From contig NZ_BAAAYO010000013.1 in NCBI RefSeq assembly GCF_039536325.1, forward strand, positions 186,001 through 250,000: a DNA stretch of 64,000 nucleotides. The letters are read 5' to 3'. Shown one piece after another: positions 8,358 through 16,161 of the stretch (its first letter is position 1; every line of letters starts with the position of its first letter). The notes beneath the pieces were generated by a model. The model did no database searches, was not told where the DNA came from, and saw nothing but the letters and a program-made list of their open reading frames with translations. Source of the stretch: Paenibacillus_AB hodogayensis. GTDB taxonomy: Bacteria; Bacillota; Bacilli; Paenibacillales; NBRC-103111. The position numbers were made by a program, and so were the translations under genes.

Positions 8358-9170
8358 CTAAGAGAATAGCACGGTCTGGCAGCCGCCCTTCGCCTCTACC
8401 GTCTTTCCGCCCACATCAAGCCATACCGAGCCGTAGGACGGGTTATAGACAATGTCCATCGAGGCGGAGAAGCGCAGCAGACGGTAAGCCTTCAAGTAAT
8501 CCACGATATCTATATTGGTCGCGTACCAGATGTCGTCCCGTCCGCCAATCGACTGGCAGAACCGTTCGATCAAATCCCAGTTTTCTTTCTGATCGAATTC
8601 GTAGCTGTGCCCCCATACGTACATCATATAGACATATTGCCTCTTGTCCGCTTTTTTAAACACTTCGGCCAACTCCAGCAGATTGCCGTTATGGTGACAA
8701 GTCGGGTTCCACTCCAAGAAATCGTCCGGCATGCGGAAATCGCCGTGACTGTTAACGGTTCTGGCGTACTCGATGCCGAGATACGGCAGCATCTCTTTGA
8801 TTTGCTGATTGAAGGAACCGTTCGGGTAAGAAAATCCCCGAACCGGGTAGCCGACCGCGCGCTCGAGCGCTTTCCGGTCCCCAGCCACCTCCTCCACGAT
8901 CTGCTCCTTCGAGCAGCGCGCGATCGTGGGGTGGTTCATCGTGTGCGCAGCAACCTCGTGGCCCTTGTACAGCTCGGCGAATTCCTCCAGCGGAAGCCGG
9001 CCGGGGCGCCCGGCGAGACCCGAATTCAGGTGAAACGTTCCTTTAACCCCGTACTCGTTAAATAGGTTGACCAGCCGCTTGTCGGCTGTCACCCCGTCAT
9101 CATAGCTCATCGTGAGCACTTTATGTTTCCCTTCGGGAAACACCATCAGTACATTCGGCACGTTTTCCAA
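8358..9170 (-). CDS. Polysaccharide deacetylase family protein (NodB domain)
   Basis: 270 residues with a NodB-type fold: the metal-binding Asp pair in MSYDDG (about residue 24) and the HTMNH (HxxxH) zinc motif near residue 77, then FSYPNGSF. There is no signal peptide, so it may act on a cytosolic or small amide substrate rather than cell-wall glycan. Start is TTG at 9170 behind GGGGG; the in-frame ATG at 9146 is an alternative. It sits on the same strand downstream of the agmatine pair, about 110 bases away; a functional link (deacetylation of acyl-polyamine) is speculation. Confidence 0.85.
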   Translation of the reverse strand: MENVPNVLMVFPEGKHKVLTMSYDDGVTADKRLVNLFNEYGVKGTFHLNSGLAGRPGRLPLEEFAELYKGHEVAAHTMNHPTIARCSKEQIVEEVAGDRKALERAVGYPVRGFSYPNGSFNQQIKEMLPYLGIEYARTVNSHGDFRMPDDFLEWNPTCHHNGNLLELAEVFKKADKRQYVYMMYVWGHSYEFDQKENWDLIERFCQSIGGRDDIWYATNIDIVDYLKAYRLLRFSASMDIVYNPSYGSVWLDVGGKTVEAKGGCQTVLFS

Positions 9171-9281
9171 TCCCCCGTCTCATGGTCACTGACCTACCGC
9201 TTCCATTCCGGGCCTCTCCTGTTCACTCCCTTGCATAGGGAGCTTTCTCCTGATAGCCGCATCCGGGCCCATTCCTTGCCG

Positions 9282-10166
9282 TTATATCTTCGTTTCTCCG
9301 TCATAGGTGGAAATAACCTTGTACAAATCCGGCCGGCGGTCGCGGAAAATACCCCATTCGATCCGCTGTGTCTCCAGCTGATCGAGATCGAATTCGGCGA
9401 CAAGCACCTCCTGCTCCGTACGGCCCGCTTCGGCGACTTTGTTGCCCTGAGGCCCGGCGATAAACGACGAACCGTAGAAATGGATCGTCGAGTCCTCGTC
9501 CCCTTCTTCCCCGATCCGGTTGGAGGCGATGACCGGCATCAGATTATGCGCGGCATGACCGAGCATGCACATTTGCCAGTGATCTTTAGAATCGATCGCG
9601 CTATCCTGCGGCTCCGAGCCGATCGCCGTCGGGTAGAACAGCAGCTCCGCGCCCATCAGCGCCATACAGCGCGCGGCTTCCGGGTACCACTGGTCCCAGC
9701 AGACGCCTACGCCGATTTTGGCATAGCGCGTATTCCACACCTTGAAGCCGGTATCTCCGGGATTGAAGTAAAACTTCTCCTCGTAGCCGGGGCCGTCGGG
9801 AATGTGGCTTTTGCGGTACTTGCCCAACACTTCGCCGTCGGCATCGATAACCGCCAGCGAATTGTAGCGGGCATAATTTTTTTTCTCATAGAAGCTGATC
9901 GGCAAGACGACCTTCAGTTCCTTGGCTACGCCGCGAAAATGATGAACCGCCTTGTTATGCTCCAATTCCGTCGCATACACGTAATAATCCGCTTTTTCCT
10001 TCTGGCAAAAATACGGCGTCTCGAACAGTTCCTGCAGCAGGATGATCTGCGCCCCCTGAGCTGCGGCTTGTCTCACCAGCGCGTCCGCCTTGGCGATATT
10101 TTCCTCGATATTGCCGGAGCAGCTCATCTGCGTCGCGGCTACCTTGACGGTTCTCATGTCTCCCAT
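9282..10166 (-). CDS. aguB: N-carbamoylputrescine amidase
   Basis: A nitrilase-superfamily amidohydrolase that converts N-carbamoylputrescine to putrescine, CO2 and ammonia. The Glu-Lys-Cys triad is visible in LLQELFETPYF, in the YRKSHIPDGPGY segment and in GVGVCWDQWYPE, all matching the AguB subfamily; 294 residues is the normal length. ATG at 10166 has AGGAGAGGAG just upstream; the frame extends seven residues further but without a better signal. It lies directly downstream of aguA on the same strand, so the two-step agmatine deiminase pathway is complete. Confidence 0.95.
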   Translation of the reverse strand: MGDMRTVKVAATQMSCSGNIEENIAKADALVRQAAAQGAQIILLQELFETPYFCQKEKADYYVYATELEHNKAVHHFRGVAKELKVVLPISFYEKKNYARYNSLAVIDADGEVLGKYRKSHIPDGPGYEEKFYFNPGDTGFKVWNTRYAKIGVGVCWDQWYPEAARCMALMGAELLFYPTAIGSEPQDSAIDSKDHWQMCMLGHAAHNLMPVIASNRIGEEGDEDSTIHFYGSSFIAGPQGNKVAEAGRTEQEVLVAEFDLDQLETQRIEWGIFRDRRPDLYKVISTYDGETKI

Positions 10167-10258
10167 TCTCCTCTCCTGCTTGTACAAAGTCTCACCCTAT
10201 AACGGCGCGGAAAGCTCTTCTATAAGTTCGGATGATCGGCTGCCAGCCAACGGTCCTT

Positions 10259-11287
10259 TTATCGGCGCGCCGGCATTTGTTGGGTCGTGCAGTGAACGTT
10301 GCCGCCCTCGCGGATAATGGCCATGCCGTCCACCGTGCGGATGCGCCGTTCGGGAAAGGCCGCTTTAAGCGCTTCGGCCGCCAGCTTGTCGGTACGCTCC
10401 GCCGCTCCGCCGAACACCGGCAGAATAATGCCGCCGTTGACAAAATAAAAGTTCAGGTAGCTCAGCGTCAGCCGGCTCTCTTCATAGGTCGCCAGCGGAG
10501 GCTGCTCGATCGCAATGATCTCCAGCTTCCTTCCGCGGGCGTCCGTCGTTTGCTCAAGCAGCTGCAAATTGCGCTGCGTAATCGCATAGTTTTCGTCCTC
10601 GGGGTCGTTGCACACTTGCAGAATCACTTTGCCCGGGGCGGCGAAGCAGGCGATATTGTCCACGTGCCCGTCCGTCTCGTCCCCGCTCAGTCCGCGCTCC
10701 AGCCAAACGATGCGGCTTACGTTCAAAAACCGCTTCAGCTCTACCTCGATCTGTTCGCGGGTCATATCCGGATTGCGGTTCTCGTTCAGCAGACATTCCT
10801 CGGTCGTCAGCAGCGTGCCTTCCCCGTCTACGTGAATCGAACCGCCCTCCATGACCAAGGGGGCGTCGAAGCGGCGTACGCCAAACTGCTCCAGCAGGTG
10901 CGGCGCTACGGCGTCATCGAGGTCCCAAGGAGCGTATTTGCCGCCCCAAGCGTTGAACTTCCAGTTCACGCCGGCCACTTCGCCATCTGCGCCGACGACG
11001 AAGGTGGGGCCGTTGTCGCGGAACCAGGCATCGTTATGAGCGATCGCCAGCACCTCGACATTCGCTTCAACGAAACGGCTCTTCACCTGCCCGGCATCGT
11101 CCGGATTGGCAATGACGGTTACCGGCTCGAATTCGGCAATCGCTTTGACAATCTGCTCATAGCCTGCGCATACTAGCTCATACTGCTCCGGATAAACCAT
11201 CGAGGACCGGATCGGCCACGAAATGAACGTCCGCTCGTGCTCCGCCCATTCGGCAGGCATCGTATACTGCAATTGTTGTGGATACAT
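10259..11287 (-). CDS. aguA: Agmatine deiminase
   Basis: 342 residues of the peptidyl-arginine-deiminase-like family. AguA hydrolyses agmatine to N-carbamoylputrescine and ammonia. Diagnostic segments are the N-terminal MPAEWAEHERTFISWP, NDAWFRDNGPTF, GGSIHVDGEGTLL, DGHVDNIACF, and the catalytic Cys in REGGNVHCTTQQ at the C-terminus. The start ATG has AAGGGAGAT ahead. It is the first gene of the aguA-aguB pair (93-base gap) and supplies putrescine from arginine-derived agmatine. Confidence 0.95.
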   Translation of the reverse strand: MYPQQLQYTMPAEWAEHERTFISWPIRSSMVYPEQYELVCAGYEQIVKAIAEFEPVTVIANPDDAGQVKSRFVEANVEVLAIAHNDAWFRDNGPTFVVGADGEVAGVNWKFNAWGGKYAPWDLDDAVAPHLLEQFGVRRFDAPLVMEGGSIHVDGEGTLLTTEECLLNENRNPDMTREQIEVELKRFLNVSRIVWLERGLSGDETDGHVDNIACFAAPGKVILQVCNDPEDENYAITQRNLQLLEQTTDARGRKLEIIAIEQPPLATYEESRLTLSYLNFYFVNGGIILPVFGGAAERTDKLAAEALKAAFPERRIRTVDGMAIIREGGNVHCTTQQMPARR

Positions 11288-11398
11288 GAAACGGGTATCT
11301 CCCTTTGTAGGTTTTTTCTTTTAGACCATCATATACGAAAAACGCCGATACCTCAACGCGCGGCAAAAAGCCGCCAGGCCGCCCTCCGCCCTCGGGCT

Positions 11399-12634
11399 TC
11401 AGACGGTTTCCTGCGGCTCGCGCCCGACCTGGACGAACAGCATCCGGTCGGCGGCCAAGTACGTGCGGGCAAAATCGAGCACCGCTTCGTCCGTGACGCC
11501 GCGAATGCGTTCGGCGAAGTAACGCGGGTCGGTCTGAAGGCCGTACAGCTCTTTGGCTGCCAAGTTGGCATGCACGGCCTCCGGTTTGTCCTGGGCGATC
11601 AGATGCCGTCCGGTTATGGCGTTTCGGGCCCGGGCGAGCTCCTCGGCCGACACGCGCTCCCGGCCCAGCCGTTCGAGCTCGGCGACAATGATCGACTTGG
11701 CTTCCTCCAGCCGGGACGGGTCGGTCGCTACGTAACCGGTAATGAAGCCTTCCGTCACCATCGGATTGAGTGAAGCCCAAACTTCGTAGGCCAGCCCTTT
11801 CTCGCCGCGCACGTTTCTCCACAGCCGCGAAGCTTGCCCGCCTCCCAGCAGATGCATCGCGACTATACCGGCATATTTCGCCTCGTCGTACGAATCCGGT
11901 CCGTACAGCCCCCAGTACAGCTGCGCCTGCCGGATATCCCGCGTCTCGCGGACGACCCGGCCTCCCAGCTCCTCCTGCCGGAGCTTGGCGAGGGGAGCCG
12001 CGGGCCCGCCGCCGGACGGGATGCCAAGCGTCTCCAACAGCGCGACCAGCTCGTCGTGCCGCACATGTCCGGTAGCCACGAGAACGATGTTGCCCGCCCC
12101 GTAATACTCGCGATGAAAGCGCAGCAGGTCGTCGCGAGTAATGCCCGACACGCTTTCTTCCGTACCGAGGTTGCTGGCCCGCTCCGGATGCTTCGCACGC
12201 AGCAGCCGGGTCAGCGTGCGCCCTCCATGCTCGCGCGGATTGTCACGGGCGCGATGTATTTCCTCCAGCACGACCTTCTTCTCCAGCTCCAGCTCCTGAT
12301 CCGGAATGATCGAGTGAAACACCATATCGGTCAGCAGCTTCAGGCCATCCTGCCACCTATCGTAAGGGGTATAGGCGTAATAGCGGGTTCTGTCCGTATT
12401 CGTGCCGGCTCCCAGATGCCCGCCGTACTCTTCAATCGCGAAGGAAATCTGCTCCTTCGTCCGGGTACCGGTTCCCTTGAACAACATATGCTCCAGCAGA
12501 TGGGCGATACCGTACGGATAGTGCTCCTCGTGATGGCCCCCGGCTCTGACCCAATAGCATAGCAGCGTCGAGGACGCTTGCTCCTGATGCTCGCTGACGA
12601 CGGTAAGCCCGTTGTCCAGTACCGTTTTGTTCAT
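11399..12634 (-). CDS. M16 family zinc metallopeptidase
   Basis: 411 residues, the size of the short (MPP-beta/YmxG-like) M16 peptidases. The inverted zinc motif HLLEH (HxxEH) is in IAHLLEHMLFKGTG near residue 45, with the third ligand Glu in the downstream KKVVLEEI helix, and the second-domain arginine/tyrosine segment follows. ATG is behind GGGAGG. It is cytosolic and probably degrades small peptides. It stands alone between aguA and the FMN reductase. Confidence 0.92.
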   Translation of the reverse strand: MNKTVLDNGLTVVSEHQEQASSTLLCYWVRAGGHHEEHYPYGIAHLLEHMLFKGTGTRTKEQISFAIEEYGGHLGAGTNTDRTRYYAYTPYDRWQDGLKLLTDMVFHSIIPDQELELEKKVVLEEIHRARDNPREHGGRTLTRLLRAKHPERASNLGTEESVSGITRDDLLRFHREYYGAGNIVLVATGHVRHDELVALLETLGIPSGGGPAAPLAKLRQEELGGRVVRETRDIRQAQLYWGLYGPDSYDEAKYAGIVAMHLLGGGQASRLWRNVRGEKGLAYEVWASLNPMVTEGFITGYVATDPSRLEEAKSIIVAELERLGRERVSAEELARARNAITGRHLIAQDKPEAVHANLAAKELYGLQTDPRYFAERIRGVTDEAVLDFARTYLAADRMLFVQVGREPQETV

Positions 12635-12745
12635 CCCGTTTCCTCCCGCAAAGCCGTCTTGTCGTGCCTCTTCTTACAGAAGATTCGCTCCGCGCGGGAA
12701 ACATTCCTGTTTTCACTGGCAAACGCATGTACATAATGAAAAAAA

Positions 12746-12786
12746 GCGGAAACTTTCATTCCCTCTTCCGGAATGAAAGTTTTCGC
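12746..12786 (-). terminator. Terminator of the FMN reductase gene
   Basis: A 17-bp stem (12746-12762 with 12770-12786, one mismatch) is followed on the minus strand by a run of seven T, a textbook intrinsic terminator for the gene that stops at 12805. Confidence 0.85.
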
Positions 12787-12804
12787 CCCTTCTGTGTCCC
12801 GCGA

Positions 12805-13350
12805 TTAACGGGACAGGCTTCCAACCCAAGCTACAAAATTGTTGACGACCGAATCGAGGAAGCTTGCCGTTGGCTCATGCGTCAAATTGCCCGAGGCATC
12901 GATCTTCTCGTGAACGGAGCCGACGTATACTTCATTGCCCGGCAGCAGCGGGGAGGAGATGCCGAGCGAGAACAAGATTTCGCGCAAATGGAGCTGTGCC
13001 TTGACGGTACCAAGAGCGCCCATAGAAGCGCCGACGATCCAGGAAGGCTTTCCGTTCATGACGCGATCCACGCGAGACAGCCAGTCGATCGCATTGCCGA
13101 GCACGCCCGGAATCGTTCCGTTGTATTCCGGAGTCACCCACAGAACCGCATCGGCGTCAGCCACTTTGGCTTTAAATTGTTTCACTTCTTCCGAAGGCTC
13201 GTTCTCAATATCTTGATCGTATATGGGAAGGCCGCGCAGGCTCAAAATTTCCAGATCGAAACGGTCCTTGTAACGGTCTTGAATATATTGGGCAAGCTTG
13301 AGATTATAAGAATCTTTGCGGATACTGCCGACGATGGCTACCACTTTCAC
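12805..13350 (-). CDS. NADPH-dependent FMN reductase family protein
   Basis: A 181-residue flavodoxin-like oxidoreductase (ChrR/YieF/SsuE-type). The FMN phosphate loop is VAIVGSIRKDSYN at the N-terminus and the isoalloxazine-side motif is TPEYNGTIPGVLGNAIDW. The upstream-extended frame is unlikely: the GTG at 13350 has GGAGG eight bases ahead and gives the family's normal N-terminus. Such enzymes reduce quinones, azo dyes or chromate with NADPH. The promoter overlaps a 19-bp palindrome, so it is under a repressor, probably of the MarR/HxlR type that senses electrophiles. Confidence 0.88.
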   Translation of the reverse strand: MKVVAIVGSIRKDSYNLKLAQYIQDRYKDRFDLEILSLRGLPIYDQDIENEPSEEVKQFKAKVADADAVLWVTPEYNGTIPGVLGNAIDWLSRVDRVMNGKPSWIVGASMGALGTVKAQLHLREILFSLGISSPLLPGNEVYVGSVHEKIDASGNLTHEPTASFLDSVVNNFVAWVGSLSR

Positions 13351-13400
13351 GATGATTCCCTCCACATTTTCGTTTTTGTATAGTTGCATTACTTTCTTAG

Positions 13401-13437
13401 CTAACTATATTTTAGTTAGTTGATTCCGAAAAGTCAA
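13401..13437 (-). promoter_or_regulatory. Promoter and palindromic operator of the FMN reductase
   Basis: TTGACT (13432-13437) and TAAAAT (13409-13414) are 17 bp apart on the minus strand. A perfect palindrome CTAACTA-N5-TAGTTAG (13401-13419) covers the -10 and start region. The arrangement is that of a repressor site for a winged-helix dimer. Confidence 0.75.
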
Positions 13438-13529
13438 CCCTGCTGATTATATTTTTCCCGTTTAGCAGGGTTTCCTCCTTCTGCTATAGAAACAGATTTA
13501 AGATTCCCATAACGAACGGAGGAACGCTC

Positions 13530-14351
13530 ATGATACCCGAAGGCAATTTGCGCAGCAATATCGACCGGTTTTTGGGCTTTGAACAGTTATACGACCGGTT
13601 TCGCCCCGAAGCTCCTCCCCAAGTTGTCGATCTGCTGACCCGTTACTTGTCCGGCAAGCCCGCTCTCGTGGTGGATCTCGGATGCGGTACGGGTTTATCT
13701 ACGTTCGCCTGGAAGGACGACGCGGAGCGGATTATCGGCGTAGAGCCCAATCCGGATATGATCGGCAAAGCAAAGGCCAAGCAAGCGGCTATGGACAATA
13801 CCGGCCACATGTCGTTTATTCAGGGGTATTCCAATGAGATCGCCATACCGGACGGTTCCGCCCAAATCGTAACCTGCTCCCAATCGTTCCATTGGATGGA
13901 GCCGGTCAGTACGCTTAGAGAAGTATCGCGGATACTTGCCGACGGGGGGATCTTCGCCGCTTACGACTGCGATTGGCCGCCTACCGTCCATTGGTCGATT
14001 GAGGACGCGTACAACCGGCTGCTCGCCAAATCCGACGCCCTGCTGAGCCGTTTGGCAAGCCCCGACGAGCAGGCGATCAAGCGGGACAAGGAGCAGCATC
14101 TACAGCAGCTAAGACATAGCGGCCTGTTTCGGTATACAAAGGAAATCGTGTTCCACAACGTCGAGCAGGGCGACGCCGAGCGATTCGTCGGTCTGGCCGT
14201 CAGCCAGGGCGGGCTGCAAACCGTATTGAAGCTCGGGTCCGCCGAGTTGGATGAAGACATTGCCGCTTTCCGACGCAGCGCCGAGAACTATTTTGCCGGA
14301 CGGACACTGGAGTTCATATTCAGCTACCGGATGCGGCTGGGGATCAAATAA
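13530..14351 (+). CDS. Class I SAM-dependent methyltransferase (Methyltransf_11-like)
   Basis: 273 residues. SAM-binding motif I is VVDLGCGTGLSTF (about residue 50), followed by the acidic residue in IIGVEPNPDM, motif II region IVTCSQSFHWMEP, and the REVSRILADGGIFAAYD post-II segment. These match UbiE/Methyltransf_11 enzymes acting on small molecules; the substrate is unknown. GGAGG precedes the ATG. It is transcribed divergently from the FMN reductase and ends at a strong terminator, so it is a single-gene unit. Confidence 0.88.
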   Translation: MIPEGNLRSNIDRFLGFEQLYDRFRPEAPPQVVDLLTRYLSGKPALVVDLGCGTGLSTFAWKDDAERIIGVEPNPDMIGKAKAKQAAMDNTGHMSFIQGYSNEIAIPDGSAQIVTCSQSFHWMEPVSTLREVSRILADGGIFAAYDCDWPPTVHWSIEDAYNRLLAKSDALLSRLASPDEQAIKRDKEQHLQQLRHSGLFRYTKEIVFHNVEQGDAERFVGLAVSQGGLQTVLKLGSAELDEDIAAFRRSAENYFAGRTLEFIFSYRMRLGIK

Positions 14352-14363
14352 GTCGAAAAACGC

Positions 14364-14411
14364 AACAGACCGGACTGCGGAGCCATCGGCCCTCGCACGT
14401 CCGGTCTGTTT
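14364..14411 (+). terminator. Terminator of the methyltransferase gene
   Basis: Arms AACAGACCGGAC (14364-14375) and the complementary 14399-14411, followed by TTTTG, 12 bases after the stop. Confidence 0.8.
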
Positions 14412-14438
14412 TGTACGGGAATCAATCGGTTTTAACGG

Positions 14439-15080
14439 TCATTCCGCTTCGGAGACGACGGTAAACCGTTCGTTCGCATGCTGCGGCTTCTCGATCTCAT
14501 CCACAAGAGCGATCGCGTAATCCGCGTAGCTTACATAGCTGTTGCCCTGGGCGTTCACAAGCAGCCGATTGCCGCCTTTCCGATATGTACCCGTTCGTTT
14601 GCCGTCCGGGTCGAAAAAAGCGGAAGGACTAAGGAACGTCCAGTTGATTCCTTCGGACCGTTGTAAATCCTCCAGATTTTTAGTCTGATTGGAAGCCACT
14701 GCATAATAGGCTTTCGGAAATTCCGTGGTATCAAGCAAACGGATCGTTTCCGCCTCATCCACGAACAAGCTTCCCGCTCCGCCTACCACGATCAGACGGG
14801 TATTCGGCGCGCCTTGCAGCGCTGCGATCAGCGATCGGCCGGCTTCTCCATGAAGATGCTCCTGACCCGGCGCCGTGCCGAACGCGTTGACAATCACATC
14901 GTAAGGGCGCAAATCTTCGCTCTGAAGCTGAAAAATGTCTTTCTCGACAGCCGGAATTCCCAACTCGCCGAGCTTGCCCGCATCGCGTACAAGCGCCGTA
15001 ACGGTATGGCCTCTGTCGGCCGCTTCCTTGGCGATCCGTTTACCCGCTTTTCCGCTAGCTCCTATGATGGCAATATTCAA
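14439..15080 (-). CDS. NAD(P)H-binding oxidoreductase (NmrA/YwnB-like short atypical SDR)
   Basis: 213 residues with a single Rossmann domain: the glycine motif IAIIGASGKAGKRIA at the N-terminus, VDAFGT-type strand 4 (VIVNAFGTAPG), and a conserved LSPSAFFDP near residue 160. There is no canonical YxxxK, as in the atypical SDR group. Start is TTG at 15080, behind GGAGGGAG; an in-frame TTG 24 bases upstream would overlap that ribosome site. Likely reduces a quinone or serves as a redox-sensing NAD(P)H binder; substrate unknown. Regulated from a palindromic promoter immediately upstream. Confidence 0.85.
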   Translation of the reverse strand: MNIAIIGASGKAGKRIAKEAADRGHTVTALVRDAGKLGELGIPAVEKDIFQLQSEDLRPYDVIVNAFGTAPGQEHLHGEAGRSLIAALQGAPNTRLIVVGGAGSLFVDEAETIRLLDTTEFPKAYYAVASNQTKNLEDLQRSEGINWTFLSPSAFFDPDGKRTGTYRKGGNRLLVNAQGNSYVSYADYAIALVDEIEKPQHANERFTVVSEAE

Positions 15081-15133
15081 TGCTCTAGCTCCCTCCGAAG
15101 GCAATTTGGGTTGCCTTGAATGTTAATTTGTAA

Positions 15134-15170
15134 TGTAACAATTATAGTTACAACTTGATGCAAAAGTCAA
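15134..15170 (-). promoter_or_regulatory. Promoter and operator of the NmrA-like gene
   Basis: On the minus strand TTGACT (15165-15170), an 18-bp spacer and TATAAT (15141-15146). TGTAAC-N7-GTTACA (15134-15152), extended to TTGTAA...TTACAA, is a palindrome over the -10 box, the same architecture as at the FMN reductase but with a different core. Confidence 0.7.
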
Positions 15171-15230
15171 TCCTGTTGTCCGTTTTCTTTTTTGGGCTGG
15201 GATTTTTACCCTCTATATGGTTGGCAACAT

Positions 15231-15320
15231 AAAGAAACACTATGTAATATAGAGAATTACTTTATAATCCAAAGAAATACTTAACATTACTAAGAACAAC
15301 TAAGAATTACTCAGTAATTC
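15231..15320. repeat. Iteron array 1: 10/20-bp-phased repeats, candidate parC centromere
   Basis: Ten-base units in strict phase: AAAGAAACAC (15231), AGAGAATTAC (15251), AAAGAAATAC (15271), TAAGAACAAC (15291), TAAGAATTAC (15301), with a weaker partner unit ending in AAT/ATTAC at each intermediate decade (15241, 15261, 15281, 15311). The dominant period is 20 bp, i.e. two helical turns, as in the 20-bp centromere repeats bound by pSK41 ParR. Confidence 0.65.
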
Positions 15321-15421
15321 CAAATTTCACTCAAGATTCTCTTTTTCTCTTTCCTCCATCCATCAATAAACTTGTAATTCACAAAATCTCCACCTAGCTG
15401 GTCAGATTATTGCCCACAAAT

Positions 15422-15470
15422 AGTTTTACCTAATATTACTTTAGACACCAAAGTATTATTAGGTAAAACT
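15422..15470. repeat. 21-bp inverted repeat between the two iteron clusters
   Basis: Arms 15422-15442 and 15450-15470 are complementary with one mismatch and flank a 7-base loop. The arms begin AGTTTTACCTAAT. No T-run follows, so it is not an obvious terminator. It may be a protein-binding palindrome or a cruciform in the partition site. Confidence 0.7.
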
Positions 15471-15499
15471 TTATAATACTAAGAAATACAAAGAAGTAC
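15470..15499. repeat. Iteron cluster 2
   Basis: Three consecutive 10-mers TTTATAATAC, TAAGAAATAC and AAAGAAGTAC match the units of array 1 (TTTATAATCC, AAAGAAATAC) and lie on the other side of the 21-bp inverted repeat. Confidence 0.6.
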
Positions 15500-15649
15500 C
15501 GAATCATCCCTTCCCTGCAGAAGGTATTCCGGTACTTCCCGTGTCCCTTGCTATTGCGATTGCGCTTTCGGCAATCACCGATTTTTGTCAAAAAGGCTAC
15601 ACGGCTTTTTCGACTGCCGATTCAGGACCTCCCTGATTCAGCTGTCATC

Positions 15650-16129
15650 CTACAGCCATGATTCAATATCCTCTTCGTCGATTTCATCGACCGCTGCCGG
15701 TTCGTCCTGCCGAATTTCGGCCCCGGCCTGCTGTGCGGCAGATTGATCGTCGGCAACCGCTTGCCCTACGGTCTTCGTTGCCGCCGCTTCTTGCAGAACG
15801 GATTGTTGGGCGTTTGCCGCATGGCCGATGGAGTTGCTCGCAGCAAGTTCCTGCGCTGCAGTCGCCAACGTCGTCGAAGATAGCAGGGGCTCCGAAGCCG
15901 CTGCGGCTTCGCCGAGGCCGAGTACCGAAGCAGGGATAGCAAGTGGCCTGTCGGACGGAATATAATGCTGCAAATTACGCAGCCCGTTAGCCCGCAGCTC
16001 GTTCTCGATCAAATACCGGATCGAGTCCATCAGGTTGGACTGACTATTGATCCAATCCATAATGACGGCTGACTCGTTTTTTTTCGTTTTCAAGCTAATG
16101 TTTTCGCCTGGCAGCTTCTGTTTTTTCAT
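15650..16129 (-). CDS. Small ParR-like DNA-binding adaptor, partner of the actin-like ATPase
   Basis: 159 residues in three parts. Residues 1-50 fit a ribbon-helix-helix dimerisation unit: a basic beta-strand (ISLKTKKNESAV), a helix (IMDWINSQSN) and a second helix (LMDSIRYLIENEL). Residues 60-140 are an Ala/Gln/Ser-rich linker. The last dozen residues are strongly acidic and end in Trp-Leu (DEIDEEDIESWL), resembling the ParR tail that caps ParM filaments. It starts 32 bases after the ParM-like stop on the same strand. Assignment rests on layout and local sequence pattern, not on overall similarity, so it is moderately sure. Confidence 0.6.
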   Translation of the reverse strand: MKKQKLPGENISLKTKKNESAVIMDWINSQSNLMDSIRYLIENELRANGLRNLQHYIPSDRPLAIPASVLGLGEAAAASEPLLSSTTLATAAQELAASNSIGHAANAQQSVLQEAAATKTVGQAVADDQSAAQQAGAEIRQDEPAAVDEIDEEDIESWL

Positions 16130-16161
16130 GACTGTCCCACCTCGCCGAGTTGTATTAGGGC

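Larger units (their letters stand above)
15171..15649. other. AT-rich intergenic region beside parM-parR-like genes (candidate centromere)
   Basis: No gene is visible. From about 15225 to 15500 the sequence becomes strikingly AT-rich compared with its surroundings and carries the phased repeats and the inverted repeat listed separately. Between 15540 and 15649 short imperfect hairpins near the parR-like stop may terminate that operon, but none has a clean stem and U-tract. Confidence 0.6.

Noticed and set aside
15225..15500. CRISPR array or replication origin in the AT-rich repeat region
   Set aside because: Repeats are about 10 bp without unique spacers, and no cas, dnaA or rep gene or DnaA-box series is present; the adjacent ParM/ParR-like genes explain the array better.
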